Origin: Streptomyces sp. NBC_00094
Lineage (GTDB): Bacteria > Actinomycetota > Actinomycetes > Streptomycetales > Streptomycetaceae
DNA length: 64,000 nt
Assembly (NCBI RefSeq): GCF_026343125.1
Contig: NZ_JAPEMB010000001.1
Span: forward strand, 3,725,501-3,789,500
Reading direction: 5' to 3'
This document shows positions 1 through 7,838 of the stretch, in pieces. Under the pieces are notes generated by a model that worked only from the letters and a program-made list of their open reading frames with translations, did not search any database and was not told the origin of the DNA. Positions within the stretch are counted from its first letter, which is position 1; the number at the start of each line of letters is the position of its first letter. The translations under genes and the position numbers were made by a program.

Positions 1-159
1 CGGGACGAGGGCCGCGGCGGGGCGGAGGCGGGCGAGCGGGGCGGCTCCGGTCTGACGGGGATGCGCCGCAGGGTCGCCGCGCTCGACGGCACCGTACGAC
101 TGACCAGCCCCGTGGGGGGCCCGACCGTGATCGAAGTGGAGCTTCCGTGCGTGTGGTGA
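1..159 (+). CDS. Sensor histidine kinase, C-terminal fragment
   Basis: The window opens inside this gene; only the last 52 residues are present. They contain a GLTGMRRRVAALDGTV stretch, typical of the distal ATP lid (G2 box) of NarL/DesK-class histidine kinases, followed by the final beta strand IEVELP. The reading frame ends in TGA 13 bases inside the response regulator gene, so the two are translationally coupled. The kinase would phosphorylate the regulator encoded immediately downstream. The sensor part lies outside the window, so its signal cannot be judged. Confidence 0.85.
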   Translation, partial: RDEGRGGAEAGERGGSGLTGMRRRVAALDGTVRLTSPVGGPTVIEVELPCVW

Positions 160-794
160 TCGCCGAGGACAACGCCCTCCTGAGAGAGGGCCTGGTCCTG
201 CTGCTGTCCTCCTCCGGCCACGAGGTCGCCGGGGTCGCGGCCACCGGACCCGAGATCCTGCCGCTGCTCCTGGAGCACCGTCCGGACGTGGCCGTCCTCG
301 ACGTACGGCTGCCGCCCGGCTTCCGCGACGAGGGGCTGAGGGCGGCACTCGCGGCGCGCGAGCAGCTGCCGGGACTACCGGTCCTCGTCCTCTCCCAGTA
401 CGTGGAGGAGACGTACGCGGCCGAGCTCCTCGGCGGCGGCGCCCAGGGCGTCGGCTACCTGCTGAAGGACCGGGTCGGACGGGTCGACGAGTTCCTGGAC
501 GCCCTGGAACGGGTCGCGTCCGGCGGTACGGCCCTGGACCCGGAGGTCGTCACCGAGCTGCTCGCCCGCCGCCGCGACGACCCGCTGGACTCCCTCACCC
601 CGCGCGAACGCGAGGTCCTCGGGCTGATGGCCCAGGGGCACGACAACGGCACGATCGCCCGCTCGATGGTGGTGACCGAGCGGGCCGTGCACAAACACGT
701 CGGCAACGTCTTCGCGAAGCTCGGCCTGCCGGCCGGCGACAGCGGCGGCCACCGCCGGGTCCTCGCCGTGCTCGCGTATCTCAAGGCCGCCTGA
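147..794 (+). CDS. LuxR/NarL-family response regulator
   Basis: A 215-residue two-component regulator. The receiver domain (about 1-120) has the acidic pair E7/D8, phospho-acceptor D52 in VAVLDVRLPP and a conserved lysine in YLLKDR. A NarL-type helix-turn-helix follows at about 149-213 (LTPREREVLGLMAQGHDNGTIA). The GTG start lies inside the kinase gene and fixes the coupling. The convergent ABC exporter next door is the likely target, since kinase-regulator-FtsX exporter groupings are common in actinobacteria; that link is inference. Length is normal for the family. Confidence 0.93.
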   Translation: MRVVIAEDNALLREGLVLLLSSSGHEVAGVAATGPEILPLLLEHRPDVAVLDVRLPPGFRDEGLRAALAAREQLPGLPVLVLSQYVEETYAAELLGGGAQGVGYLLKDRVGRVDEFLDALERVASGGTALDPEVVTELLARRRDDPLDSLTPREREVLGLMAQGHDNGTIARSMVVTERAVHKHVGNVFAKLGLPAGDSGGHRRVLAVLAYLKAA

Positions 795-890
795 GCCACC
801 CGAGGAACCCGCGCCGCCCGGCGTCGCCCGGCCTGGCCCGCGCGTCGCCCGGCCTCGTTCAGCGTCCGCCCGGCATCGCCCGGCGCCCCC
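795..890. repeat. Short direct repeats between convergent genes
   Basis: The gap between the regulator stop and the exporter permease stop holds two copies of GCGTCGCCCGGCCT (821-834 and 842-855) and further CGCCCGGC variants up to the permease stop. There is no clear terminator hairpin with a T run. Confidence 0.5.
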
Positions 891-3404
891 TCAGCTCCTG
901 AGCCGGCGTCCCGCGACCGGCAGGAACACGCCGGCCACCACCGTGACCACCACCGTCCCCGCGAGCAGCCCGGCCTGCGCGGGCGGCAGGTACGGCAGGC
1001 CGCCCGTCAGCGCCCAGGCGAAGGCGGTCAGCGGCAGCGCGGCCACCACGGCCCCCAGGAGCAGCCCGGTGGCCGTCAGGAACCCGGCCTCCAGGCCGAG
1101 CGTCCGGCGTACCTGACCCGCCGAGGCGCCCACCTGGCGCAGCAGCGCCAGCTCGCCACGCCGCCCGGCGCCGATCAGCGCGAGGGTGCTCAGGACGGAG
1201 AGGACGGTGAGCGCGCCGATCGCGGCGACGACCGTCGCCGAGACGAGCCCGTTCAGCTCGGCCCCGGCCGTCGTCACCTGCTCCGGTACGACCTCGGAAC
1301 CGGTGGCGCCGGCCTCCGTCGCCACCAGCACGCGCGCGGGGTACGGGTCGGTCATGTGCGGGGCCAGTTCGCCCTTCGGCAGCAGGAACTCGCCGAGGGC
1401 GAGCGAGCGGGCGTACACCGCCACCACCCGCAGCCGCTGCTCCGTCCCGTCGCCCAGACGCAGGACCACCGTCGAACCGGGCCGCACCTCCAGCGAATCG
1501 GCCATGTCCGCGCCGACCGCGACCGTCCCGCGCCCGGCGAGTCCGGCCAGGTCGCCCGCGACCACTCCCGGGTCGAGCGTGCCCCGCAGACCGCCGGCGT
1601 CCACACCGAGGACCGGGAGCCGGTCGAGGCGCGGCGAACCGGCCTCCGTACGGGCCAGGACGACCGTCGACCGCAGCACGTCCGTCGCCGCGGTCACGCC
1701 CGGCAGCCTCCGCACCTGTTCCGCCGTCGTGCCGTGGATTGCGAGGTCCGCGATGGTCGCGTCCCTCGCCTGCTCCTCGGCCGCCCGGCCCATGGTCGCG
1801 CCCGCCGCGAGCTGCACCAGCGCGAAGGCGGTGACGAGGACGACCGGGGTGAGCGCCGCCCCGAGCCGCCGCGAGTGCGCGGCCGCGCCGGCCGCCGTGA
1901 GCCGCCCGGGCGCCCCGCCGAGCCGGCGGAACGGCGCGTCCAGGATCCGCATCGCGCCCCGCGCGATCCACGGCCCGAGCAGCGCGCACCCGGAGACGAG
2001 CGTCACCGTGGCGGCTCCGGCCGCGGCGCCGGCCGCCTCGCCGCCCTGTGTCGTGGCCGCGGCGGACGCGGCGGCGCCCAGGGCGATCAGGACGAGCCCG
2101 CTGACGCGGCGCGCGACGCCCCGGCCCGGGCCGCCCGCCCGGCGGGTCGAGAAGAGGACGACGAGCCGGGCCAGGCCGACCACGACGGCCGCGACGACGA
2201 GCGAGGCGGCGAACAGCCAGGGCGGGGTGGGCAGGACGAGCCCCTCCGGTACGACTCCGGGGCGGGCCCGCAGCATCGACCACGCCGCCAGGAACACCGG
2301 TACGGCCGCCAGTGCGCCGATCAGCGCCGCCGCGCCCGCCACCCGGGTCACCTCCCGCCCGGCGGCAGCCCGTACCTGACGGGGTGTCGCGCCGACGGCG
2401 AGCAGCAGCTCCCGCTCGTCGCCGCGCTGGTGCAGGGCCTGCGCGACGAGCGAGGACAGGACGAGGCCCGCGATGAGGAGGACCGTGCCGGAGACGGCCG
2501 CGAGGATGCGGAGGAGCTCGGTGCGCGCGGGCGGCGCGGCGAGGTGTTCGGCGCCGCCCCTCCCGTCGCCGGTGAGCGCCCGGAGGGGCTGCCCGGCGGC
2601 GACGTCCTTGAGTCCCGCGCCGTCCAACGCCGCCCGCACGCGCGCGTGCAGGGTGTCCACGGGGACCCCGGGTTCGGCGATGACCCCGACGGCGGCGACC
2701 GTGCCCGGGCGTCCGGCGAGCTGCCGTGCCTCCTGCGCCGTGACGTACAGCGCGGCCGGGCCCTCGGCGACGCCGACGACCTTCCGCCCGGCCAGGGTCT
2801 CCCCGACCCGGGCCGCGGCGCCGATACCGGCCCCTGCGACCACCTCGCCGGCCTGCCGGGGCTCCCGCCCGTCGAGCAGCTCGTACGGGGCGAGGGCGGC
2901 CGCCTCCCAGGGCCGCCCGGCGTACGCCTCGGCGCCGGAGCCCGTGCCCGAAGTCGCCGTGCCCGAGCTCGCCGTGCTCGCCGTGCCCGCCGTGCCCGCC
3001 GTGCCCGCCGTGCCCGCCGTGCCCGAGCTCGCCCCAGCGCCCGTTCCCGGCTCCCGTACGACGAAGGTGTCGTCCGCGACGGCGGCGCGGACGCCCTGGA
3101 CCTCGCGCAGGACGTCGACGGCCCCGCTCGGGATCCGTACCCGCTCGGTCAGGCCCGCCGAGACGGTCGTCGGCTCGCTCCCCCACGGATCGGTCGTCCA
3201 GCTGATCTCCTGGTCGCCTGCGACGACGACGGGCGCCGCCGCGTACCGCTCCACGCGCGCGTGCCCGATCCCGACCGAGCCGATGGCGAGGGCCAGGGCT
3301 CCGAGCAGCGCGGAGATCACGGCGACGGCCGCGAACACGGCCGTCCACGCCTTCCGGTGCGTCCGCAGCGACCGTACGGAGAGAAGCCTCACCGCCGCGT
3401 TCAC
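891..3404 (-). CDS. FtsX-like ABC transporter permease
   Basis: An 837-residue membrane protein of the MacB/FtsX permease family with two permease modules. A membrane segment near residues 15-40 precedes a large external domain; further hydrophobic helices cluster near 295-320, 345-410, 430-500 and 690-830. The GTG start overlaps the ATPase stop (GTGA), so the two are made together. The external domain holds a run of Gly-Thr-Ala repeats encoded by a 9-bp tandem repeat. Such pairs export lipids, peptides or antibiotics or sense envelope stress; the substrate cannot be told from sequence. An upstream in-frame extension to about 4010 is only a shadow of the ATPase gene. Confidence 0.9.
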   Translation of the reverse strand: MNAAVRLLSVRSLRTHRKAWTAVFAAVAVISALLGALALAIGSVGIGHARVERYAAAPVVVAGDQEISWTTDPWGSEPTTVSAGLTERVRIPSGAVDVLREVQGVRAAVADDTFVVREPGTGAGASSGTAGTAGTAGTAGTASTASSGTATSGTGSGAEAYAGRPWEAAALAPYELLDGREPRQAGEVVAGAGIGAAARVGETLAGRKVVGVAEGPAALYVTAQEARQLAGRPGTVAAVGVIAEPGVPVDTLHARVRAALDGAGLKDVAAGQPLRALTGDGRGGAEHLAAPPARTELLRILAAVSGTVLLIAGLVLSSLVAQALHQRGDERELLLAVGATPRQVRAAAGREVTRVAGAAALIGALAAVPVFLAAWSMLRARPGVVPEGLVLPTPPWLFAASLVVAAVVVGLARLVVLFSTRRAGGPGRGVARRVSGLVLIALGAAASAAATTQGGEAAGAAAGAATVTLVSGCALLGPWIARGAMRILDAPFRRLGGAPGRLTAAGAAAHSRRLGAALTPVVLVTAFALVQLAAGATMGRAAEEQARDATIADLAIHGTTAEQVRRLPGVTAATDVLRSTVVLARTEAGSPRLDRLPVLGVDAGGLRGTLDPGVVAGDLAGLAGRGTVAVGADMADSLEVRPGSTVVLRLGDGTEQRLRVVAVYARSLALGEFLLPKGELAPHMTDPYPARVLVATEAGATGSEVVPEQVTTAGAELNGLVSATVVAAIGALTVLSVLSTLALIGAGRRGELALLRQVGASAGQVRRTLGLEAGFLTATGLLLGAVVAALPLTAFAWALTGGLPYLPPAQAGLLAGTVVVTVVAGVFLPVAGRRLRS
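2943..3034 (-). repeat. 9-bp tandem repeat inside the permease gene
   Basis: On the coding strand the unit GGCACGGCG is repeated about nine times with some variants and encodes (Gly-Thr-Ala)n within the first external domain of the permease. Copy number is likely to vary between strains because the unit is in frame and near-perfect. Confidence 0.85.
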
Positions 3405-4216
3405 CGGGCCACCGCCGCGCGACGCCCGGCGTCCGCCGTCGGCCCGCCCAGCGCCTCCCGTACACCGGCCTCGTCCGGCCGGTCGAGGCGGCCGACCAGC
3501 CGGCCCCGGTCCAGGAACACGGCCTCGTCCGTCCAGGCCGCCGCCACCGGGTCGTGGGTGACGAGGACGACGGTCCGGCCGCGCTCGTCCACCGCGCGCC
3601 GCAGCAGGGCGAGGACCCCGGCCGCGGTGGCCGGGTCGAGCGCGGCGGTCGGCTCGTCGGCGAAGACGACCTCGGGTTCGTTGACGAGGGCCCGGGCGAT
3701 CGCCACCCGCTGGCGCTGGCCACCGGAGAGCTTCTCCGGCGCGTCCTCGGCCCGGTCGGCCAGTCCGACGGCCGCGAGACCGTCCAGCGCGCGGGCGTCC
3801 AGGTCCCGGCCGGGATGGGCACCGGCGAGCAGCAGCGGCAGGGTGACGTTCTCCCGCACGTTCAGGGCGGAGACGAGGTTCAGCGACTGGAAGACGAAGC
3901 CGATACGGTCCCGCCGCAGCCGGGTGAGCCCGGCCGCCTTCAGCGTGGCGAGGTCGGTGCCCCCGATCCGTACCGTGCCGGCGGTCGGCCGTTCGAGCCC
4001 GGCCGCGCACCGCAGCAGCGTGGACTTGCCGGAACCCGACCGGCCCATCACCGCCACGAGACGACCGCGCGGCACGACGAGGTCCACCCCGTCGAGCGCG
4101 GGCACTCCGCCACGAGATCCCCGGGCCCCACGGGACCCGCGCGACCCTTCGTAGGTCCGGCTCACCCCGTTCAGGGCGAGTGCGGCGCCGCTCTCCGTCA
4201 CTGCTGTCGTCATCAT
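3401..4216 (-). CDS. ABC transporter ATP-binding protein (MacB/LolD class)
   Basis: A 271-residue ATPase that powers the FtsX-type permease encoded just downstream. Walker A is GRSGSGKST at 58-66, the signature LSGGQRQRVAIARAL lies near 160-175, Walker B with VVFADEPTAALD near 180, and the switch histidine in VLVTHDP. Between the first strand and Walker A sits a short SRGSRGARGSRGG insertion, probably a small repeat expansion. Two adjacent ATG codons can serve as start. The start lies 45-90 bases from the large inverted repeat, which probably controls this operon. Confidence 0.93.
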   Translation of the reverse strand: MMTTAVTESGAALALNGVSRTYEGSRGSRGARGSRGGVPALDGVDLVVPRGRLVAVMGRSGSGKSTLLRCAAGLERPTAGTVRIGGTDLATLKAAGLTRLRRDRIGFVFQSLNLVSALNVRENVTLPLLLAGAHPGRDLDARALDGLAAVGLADRAEDAPEKLSGGQRQRVAIARALVNEPEVVFADEPTAALDPATAAGVLALLRRAVDERGRTVVLVTHDPVAAAWTDEAVFLDRGRLVGRLDRPDEAGVREALGGPTADAGRRAAVAR

Positions 4217-4255
4217 GCCGACAACGCTACGAAAGCGCAGGTCACAGGGGTATGG

Positions 4256-4307
4256 AGCTGGCTTCCTGGTTGAGGGTGGAGCCAGCTACACCCTCAACCA
4301 GGAAGCC
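4256..4307. promoter_or_regulatory. Overlapping inverted repeats at the ABC operon promoter
   Basis: A perfect 19-bp inverted repeat (arms 4260-4278 and 4289-4307, 10-base spacer) has arms GGCTTCCTGGTTGAGGGTG and its complement. Overlapping it, AGCTGGCT at 4256-4263 can pair instead with AGCCAGCT at 4280-4287, so two exclusive foldings or two nested dyad operators exist. It sits 40 bases before the ABC ATPase start and just after the tmk stop. No T run follows on either strand, so an operator for the adjacent LuxR regulator or a repressor is more likely than a terminator. Confidence 0.7.
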
Positions 4308-4342
4308 GGCGGAAGCCATCGGAGGCCACCGGAGGGAAGACG

Positions 4343-7300
4343 TCAGCGGCGACGGCGGCCGTCGTCCTCGTCGTCGTGCCGGCCGAACAGCTCGTCCGCC
4401 AGGGTCGGCAGGTCGTCGAGCGGGGTCTCCTCGGCCCAGTCCGAGCGGCGGCGCGGCCGGCCCTGCTCGTCGAGCTGGGGCAGTTCACGGGTCCGGTCGT
4501 TCGCGCCGTGCGCCTCCGCCTGCGACTGCTGCGGGGACCGCGCCTGCGGCTGCTCCTCGCGGAAGATGCTCTGGGGCACCCGGTCGACGGGGTCGGACGC
4601 CCTGGGGTCCCGTACGGGAGGCAGGACGGCGGTCTCGTCGACGGCCCGCGGGTCACGGATCTGCGGCAGGACGGCCGTCTCGGCCTCCGGCTTCACGATC
4701 GGTGTGGCCACGGTGACCTCGTCGGGCGAGACGGTCGGCGCCTTCGGCCCGGCATCCGGCTTCACGACCGGCGTCGGCACGGTGACCTCGTTCGCCGACA
4801 CCTCGGCGGTCCGCGCGGCCCGGGCGGCCCGCTCGGCAGCGGCCTTCTTCTCGGCGGCGGCCCTCTCCGCGGCGGCCTTCTCGGCGGCGGCAGCCCTCTC
4901 GGCCGCGGCCTTCTCCGCGGCGGCGCGCTCGGCCACCGCCTTCTCGGAAGCCGCCTTCGCGGCCGCCTCGGCGGCGACCTTCTCCGCCGCGGCCTTCACC
5001 GCGGCTTCCTCCGCCGCCTTCGCGACGGCAGCGGCCTCGGCCATCCGGCGGGCCTCCTCGGCCCGGAGCAGGGCCTCTTCGGCCCTGCGCTGCTTCTCCA
5101 GGCGGAGTTCCTCCGCCTCGGCCCGGAGCCGGGCCTCCTCCTCGGCCTCCAGACGGAGCCGCTCCTGCTCCTCCCGGCGGGCCTTCTCCTCCGCCGCGAG
5201 CCGCTTCCGCTCCTCCTCGGCGGCGAGCTCGGCGGCGATCCGGGCCTCCTCGGCCACGCGCCGGGCCTCCTCCGCCTGCCGTTCGGCCTCAAGGCGGCGC
5301 GCCTCTTCCTCCTCGCGCCGCTTGCGCTCCTCCTCCTCGGCGCGGAGCTTGGCGAGCTGCTCCTGCCGCTCGCGCTCCAGCCGCTCCTCCTCGGCCTTGC
5401 GGGCGGCCTCTTCCTCCGCCTGGCGCCGGACCTCTTCCTCGGCCTTCCGGCGGGCCTCCTCCGCGGCCTTCACCTCGGCCTCGGAGAGCGGCAGCATCCG
5501 GTCGAGCCGGTGGCGTACGACGGTGGTGACGTCCGCCGGCTCCTGACCGGCGTCGACGACGAGGTAGCGGCTCGGGTCGGCGGCCGCGAGGGCGAGGAAA
5601 CCGGCCCGCACGCGCGCGTGGAACTCCGGCGGCTCGGACTCCAGACGGTCGGGCGCCTCGGTGAAGCGCTCCCTGGCCGTCTCCGGGGAGACATCGAGGA
5701 CGACGGTCAGGTGCGGGACGAGCCCGTCCGTCGCCCAGCGCGAGATGCGGGCGATCTCGGTCGGGGACAGGTCACGGCCCGCGCCCTGGTAGGCCACGGA
5801 CGAGTCGATGTACCGGTCGGAGAGGACGATCGCGCCCCGCTCCAGGGCCGGCCGGACCAGGGAGTCGACGTGCTCGGCGCGGTCGGCCGCGTACAGCAGG
5901 GCCTCGGCCCGGTTCGAGAGCCCCGCCGACGACACGTCGAGGAGGATCGAGCGGAGCCGCTTGCCGATCGGGGTGGCGCCGGGCTCGCGGGTGACGACGA
6001 CCTCGTGGCCCTTGGCGCGGATCCACTCGGCGAGCGCCTGGACCTGAGTCGACTTCCCGGCGCCGTCGCCGCCCTCCAGGGCGATGAAGAAGCCGGTCGG
6101 GGACGGCGCCTGGGCCGGGTCGGAGCCGCGCAGCGCGTCGCGCAGGTCGCGGCGGAGCGGGACGCCGGCGCGGTCGTCGGTCTTGGCGAGGACGAGCGCG
6201 GCGACGGGCAGCAGCAGGGCGCCGACCAGGGCGAGCGTGAAGGCCGCGCCGCCGTGGTCGAGGACGGAGCTCCCGGAGCCGAACCGGTGCGGCCCGATGG
6301 CGGCGGCGAGCAGCGGGGCGGCGAGCGCTCCGACGGCCATCGCGACCAGGGCGTTGGCCTGGAGGTACTCGGTGGTCCGGGCCCGGCGCGGCTCCTCGGC
6401 CTCCTGGTCGACCAGAGTGTGACCGGTGTTCGCGGCGACACCGGCCGCGTACCCGGCGAGGACGGCGAGGAACAGCACGGTCGCCGTGTCCGGCACCAGG
6501 CCCACGGCGATCAGCGCGATGCCGGTGACGGCGGTCGCGAGGGCGAGCAGCCGGCGCCGGGACAGGACGGGCAGGACGAAGCGCGCGGTGCGGATGCCGA
6601 CGGCGGTCGCGCCGCTGAGCGCGAGGACCAGGAGCGCGTACGTGACGGGGCCGCCGCCCAGGTCGTACGCGTGGAGGACGGCGAGGGACGCGGCCGCGGC
6701 GATCGCCCCGGCGACGGTGGCGCAGGTCAGGACGAGCAGCGGCAGGGCGCCGGTGCGGCCCTTGTCGGCGGTACGGCTCTTCCCCTCGTCGGCGCCCTCG
6801 TCGGCGCCCTTCCCGGTCGTGGGACGGCGCAGGCCCTCCAGGGGCGAGCGGGGCCTCGGCGTCCGACCGCCGGGCAGGGCCATCGCGTACAGGCCGGTGA
6901 CGGAGGCCGCGAACAGTCCGGCCGCGACGTACGAGCCGAGGGCGGCCTGGTGCAGCGAGAACCAGTCGAGTCCGATGCCGAGGAGCTTTCCGGCGAGCGT
7001 GGCGACGAGCAGGACGGCGGCCGCGGCGGGCACCGCGAGGAAGGCGGTGCGCCGGGAGAGCCGGCGCAGCGCTCCGAGGTGGTCGGGCAGCGGCCGTACG
7101 GCGGCGCCCTCCAGCGGCGGGGCGGGCAGCAGCGCGGGCGCGGCGCCCTCGCGGCAGATCGTCCAGAGCCGCTCGGCGGCGCCGGTGACGAAGACGGTGC
7201 CGAGCAGGTACCAGAGCGCGCTGTCGGGGATCCAGTCGATCCACAGGGGGGCGATGACGAGCAGGGCGATGCGCAGTCCGTCGGCGCCGATCATCGTCCA

Positions 7301-7648
7301 GCGGCGGTCGAGCGGGCCGTCGGGCCCGGTGAGCGCGGTGAGCGGCCCGAGGAGGACGGCCCCGAAGAGGACCGAGGCCAGCAGGCGCGTACCGACGACG
7401 GCGGCCACGGCGAACGCGGCGCCCCGGTAACCGCCCCCGAGCGCACCCTCGGACACGGCCGCCTGGAGGCCCAGGAGGACGAGGGCGAGGAGGGCGAGGG
7501 CGTCGGCGACGCTCCCGGCCACGTGGGCGCTCCACAGCCTGCGCAGCGGCTGATGGTGCAGGAGGGCCCGTACGGCACGCTCCTGGGAATCCGCGACGAG
7601 TGCGGCGTCGGAATCGCCGAGGCGGTCTGGCTGCTCTGCTCGCGTCAT
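4343..7648 (-). CDS. tmk: MFS-like membrane domain fused to thymidylate kinase with coiled-coil tail
   Basis: An 1101-residue protein. Residues 1 to about 510 form a twelve-helix MFS-like domain. Residues 520-725 form dTMP kinase, with P-loop EGGDGAGKST, DR motif VTREPGATPIG and lid/substrate motifs LSDRYIDSSVAYQGAGR; it phosphorylates dTMP to dTDP. From about 730 to 975 runs a charged Glu/Ala/Arg/Lys helix of coiled-coil type. The tail holds two pairs of short repeats (EVTVPTPVVKP/EVTVATPIVKP and ETAVLPQIRDPRA/ETAVLPPVRDPRA). Ordinary bacterial Tmk is about 210 residues. Similar long fusions are known in Streptomyces, usually beside topA as here. The role of the membrane part is unknown. Confidence 0.93.
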   Translation of the reverse strand: MTRAEQPDRLGDSDAALVADSQERAVRALLHHQPLRRLWSAHVAGSVADALALLALVLLGLQAAVSEGALGGGYRGAAFAVAAVVGTRLLASVLFGAVLLGPLTALTGPDGPLDRRWTMIGADGLRIALLVIAPLWIDWIPDSALWYLLGTVFVTGAAERLWTICREGAAPALLPAPPLEGAAVRPLPDHLGALRRLSRRTAFLAVPAAAAVLLVATLAGKLLGIGLDWFSLHQAALGSYVAAGLFAASVTGLYAMALPGGRTPRPRSPLEGLRRPTTGKGADEGADEGKSRTADKGRTGALPLLVLTCATVAGAIAAAASLAVLHAYDLGGGPVTYALLVLALSGATAVGIRTARFVLPVLSRRRLLALATAVTGIALIAVGLVPDTATVLFLAVLAGYAAGVAANTGHTLVDQEAEEPRRARTTEYLQANALVAMAVGALAAPLLAAAIGPHRFGSGSSVLDHGGAAFTLALVGALLLPVAALVLAKTDDRAGVPLRRDLRDALRGSDPAQAPSPTGFFIALEGGDGAGKSTQVQALAEWIRAKGHEVVVTREPGATPIGKRLRSILLDVSSAGLSNRAEALLYAADRAEHVDSLVRPALERGAIVLSDRYIDSSVAYQGAGRDLSPTEIARISRWATDGLVPHLTVVLDVSPETARERFTEAPDRLESEPPEFHARVRAGFLALAAADPSRYLVVDAGQEPADVTTVVRHRLDRMLPLSEAEVKAAEEARRKAEEEVRRQAEEEAARKAEEERLERERQEQLAKLRAEEEERKRREEEEARRLEAERQAEEARRVAEEARIAAELAAEEERKRLAAEEKARREEQERLRLEAEEEARLRAEAEELRLEKQRRAEEALLRAEEARRMAEAAAVAKAAEEAAVKAAAEKVAAEAAAKAASEKAVAERAAAEKAAAERAAAAEKAAAERAAAEKKAAAERAARAARTAEVSANEVTVPTPVVKPDAGPKAPTVSPDEVTVATPIVKPEAETAVLPQIRDPRAVDETAVLPPVRDPRASDPVDRVPQSIFREEQPQARSPQQSQAEAHGANDRTRELPQLDEQGRPRRRSDWAEETPLDDLPTLADELFGRHDDEDDGRRRR

Positions 7649-7771
7649 CCGTCCACCCTATCCGGACGGCCTTGCTCCCCGCGGCCTCCGACCGAACATC
7701 CGGACGAGCCTGTGACAGGACGGACGCGGGCCGGACGCGAGGCCGACACGGCCCGGACGGGAGGCGGACAC

Positions 7772-7806
7772 GGGAGGGGCGGAGGCCCTCGGCCCCCGCC
7801 CCTCCC
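7772..7806 (-). terminator. Hairpin after topA
   Basis: Sixteen-base arms (7772-7787 and 7791-7806) pair with one mismatch around a 3-base loop, about 30 bases after the topA stop. It is G+C-rich with no strong T run, as is usual in Streptomyces. It probably separates topA transcripts from tmk. Confidence 0.6.
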
Positions 7807-7838
7807 GCTCGCTTTTCCGCGCCCTGAGGCGGCGGCGA

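Noticed and set aside
859..4010. Very long minus-strand frames and plus-strand frames (for example 1356-4154) across the ABC exporter region
   Set aside because: Arg/Gly/Pro-rich shadow translations of the exporter genes, produced by high G+C codon bias; no domain pattern.
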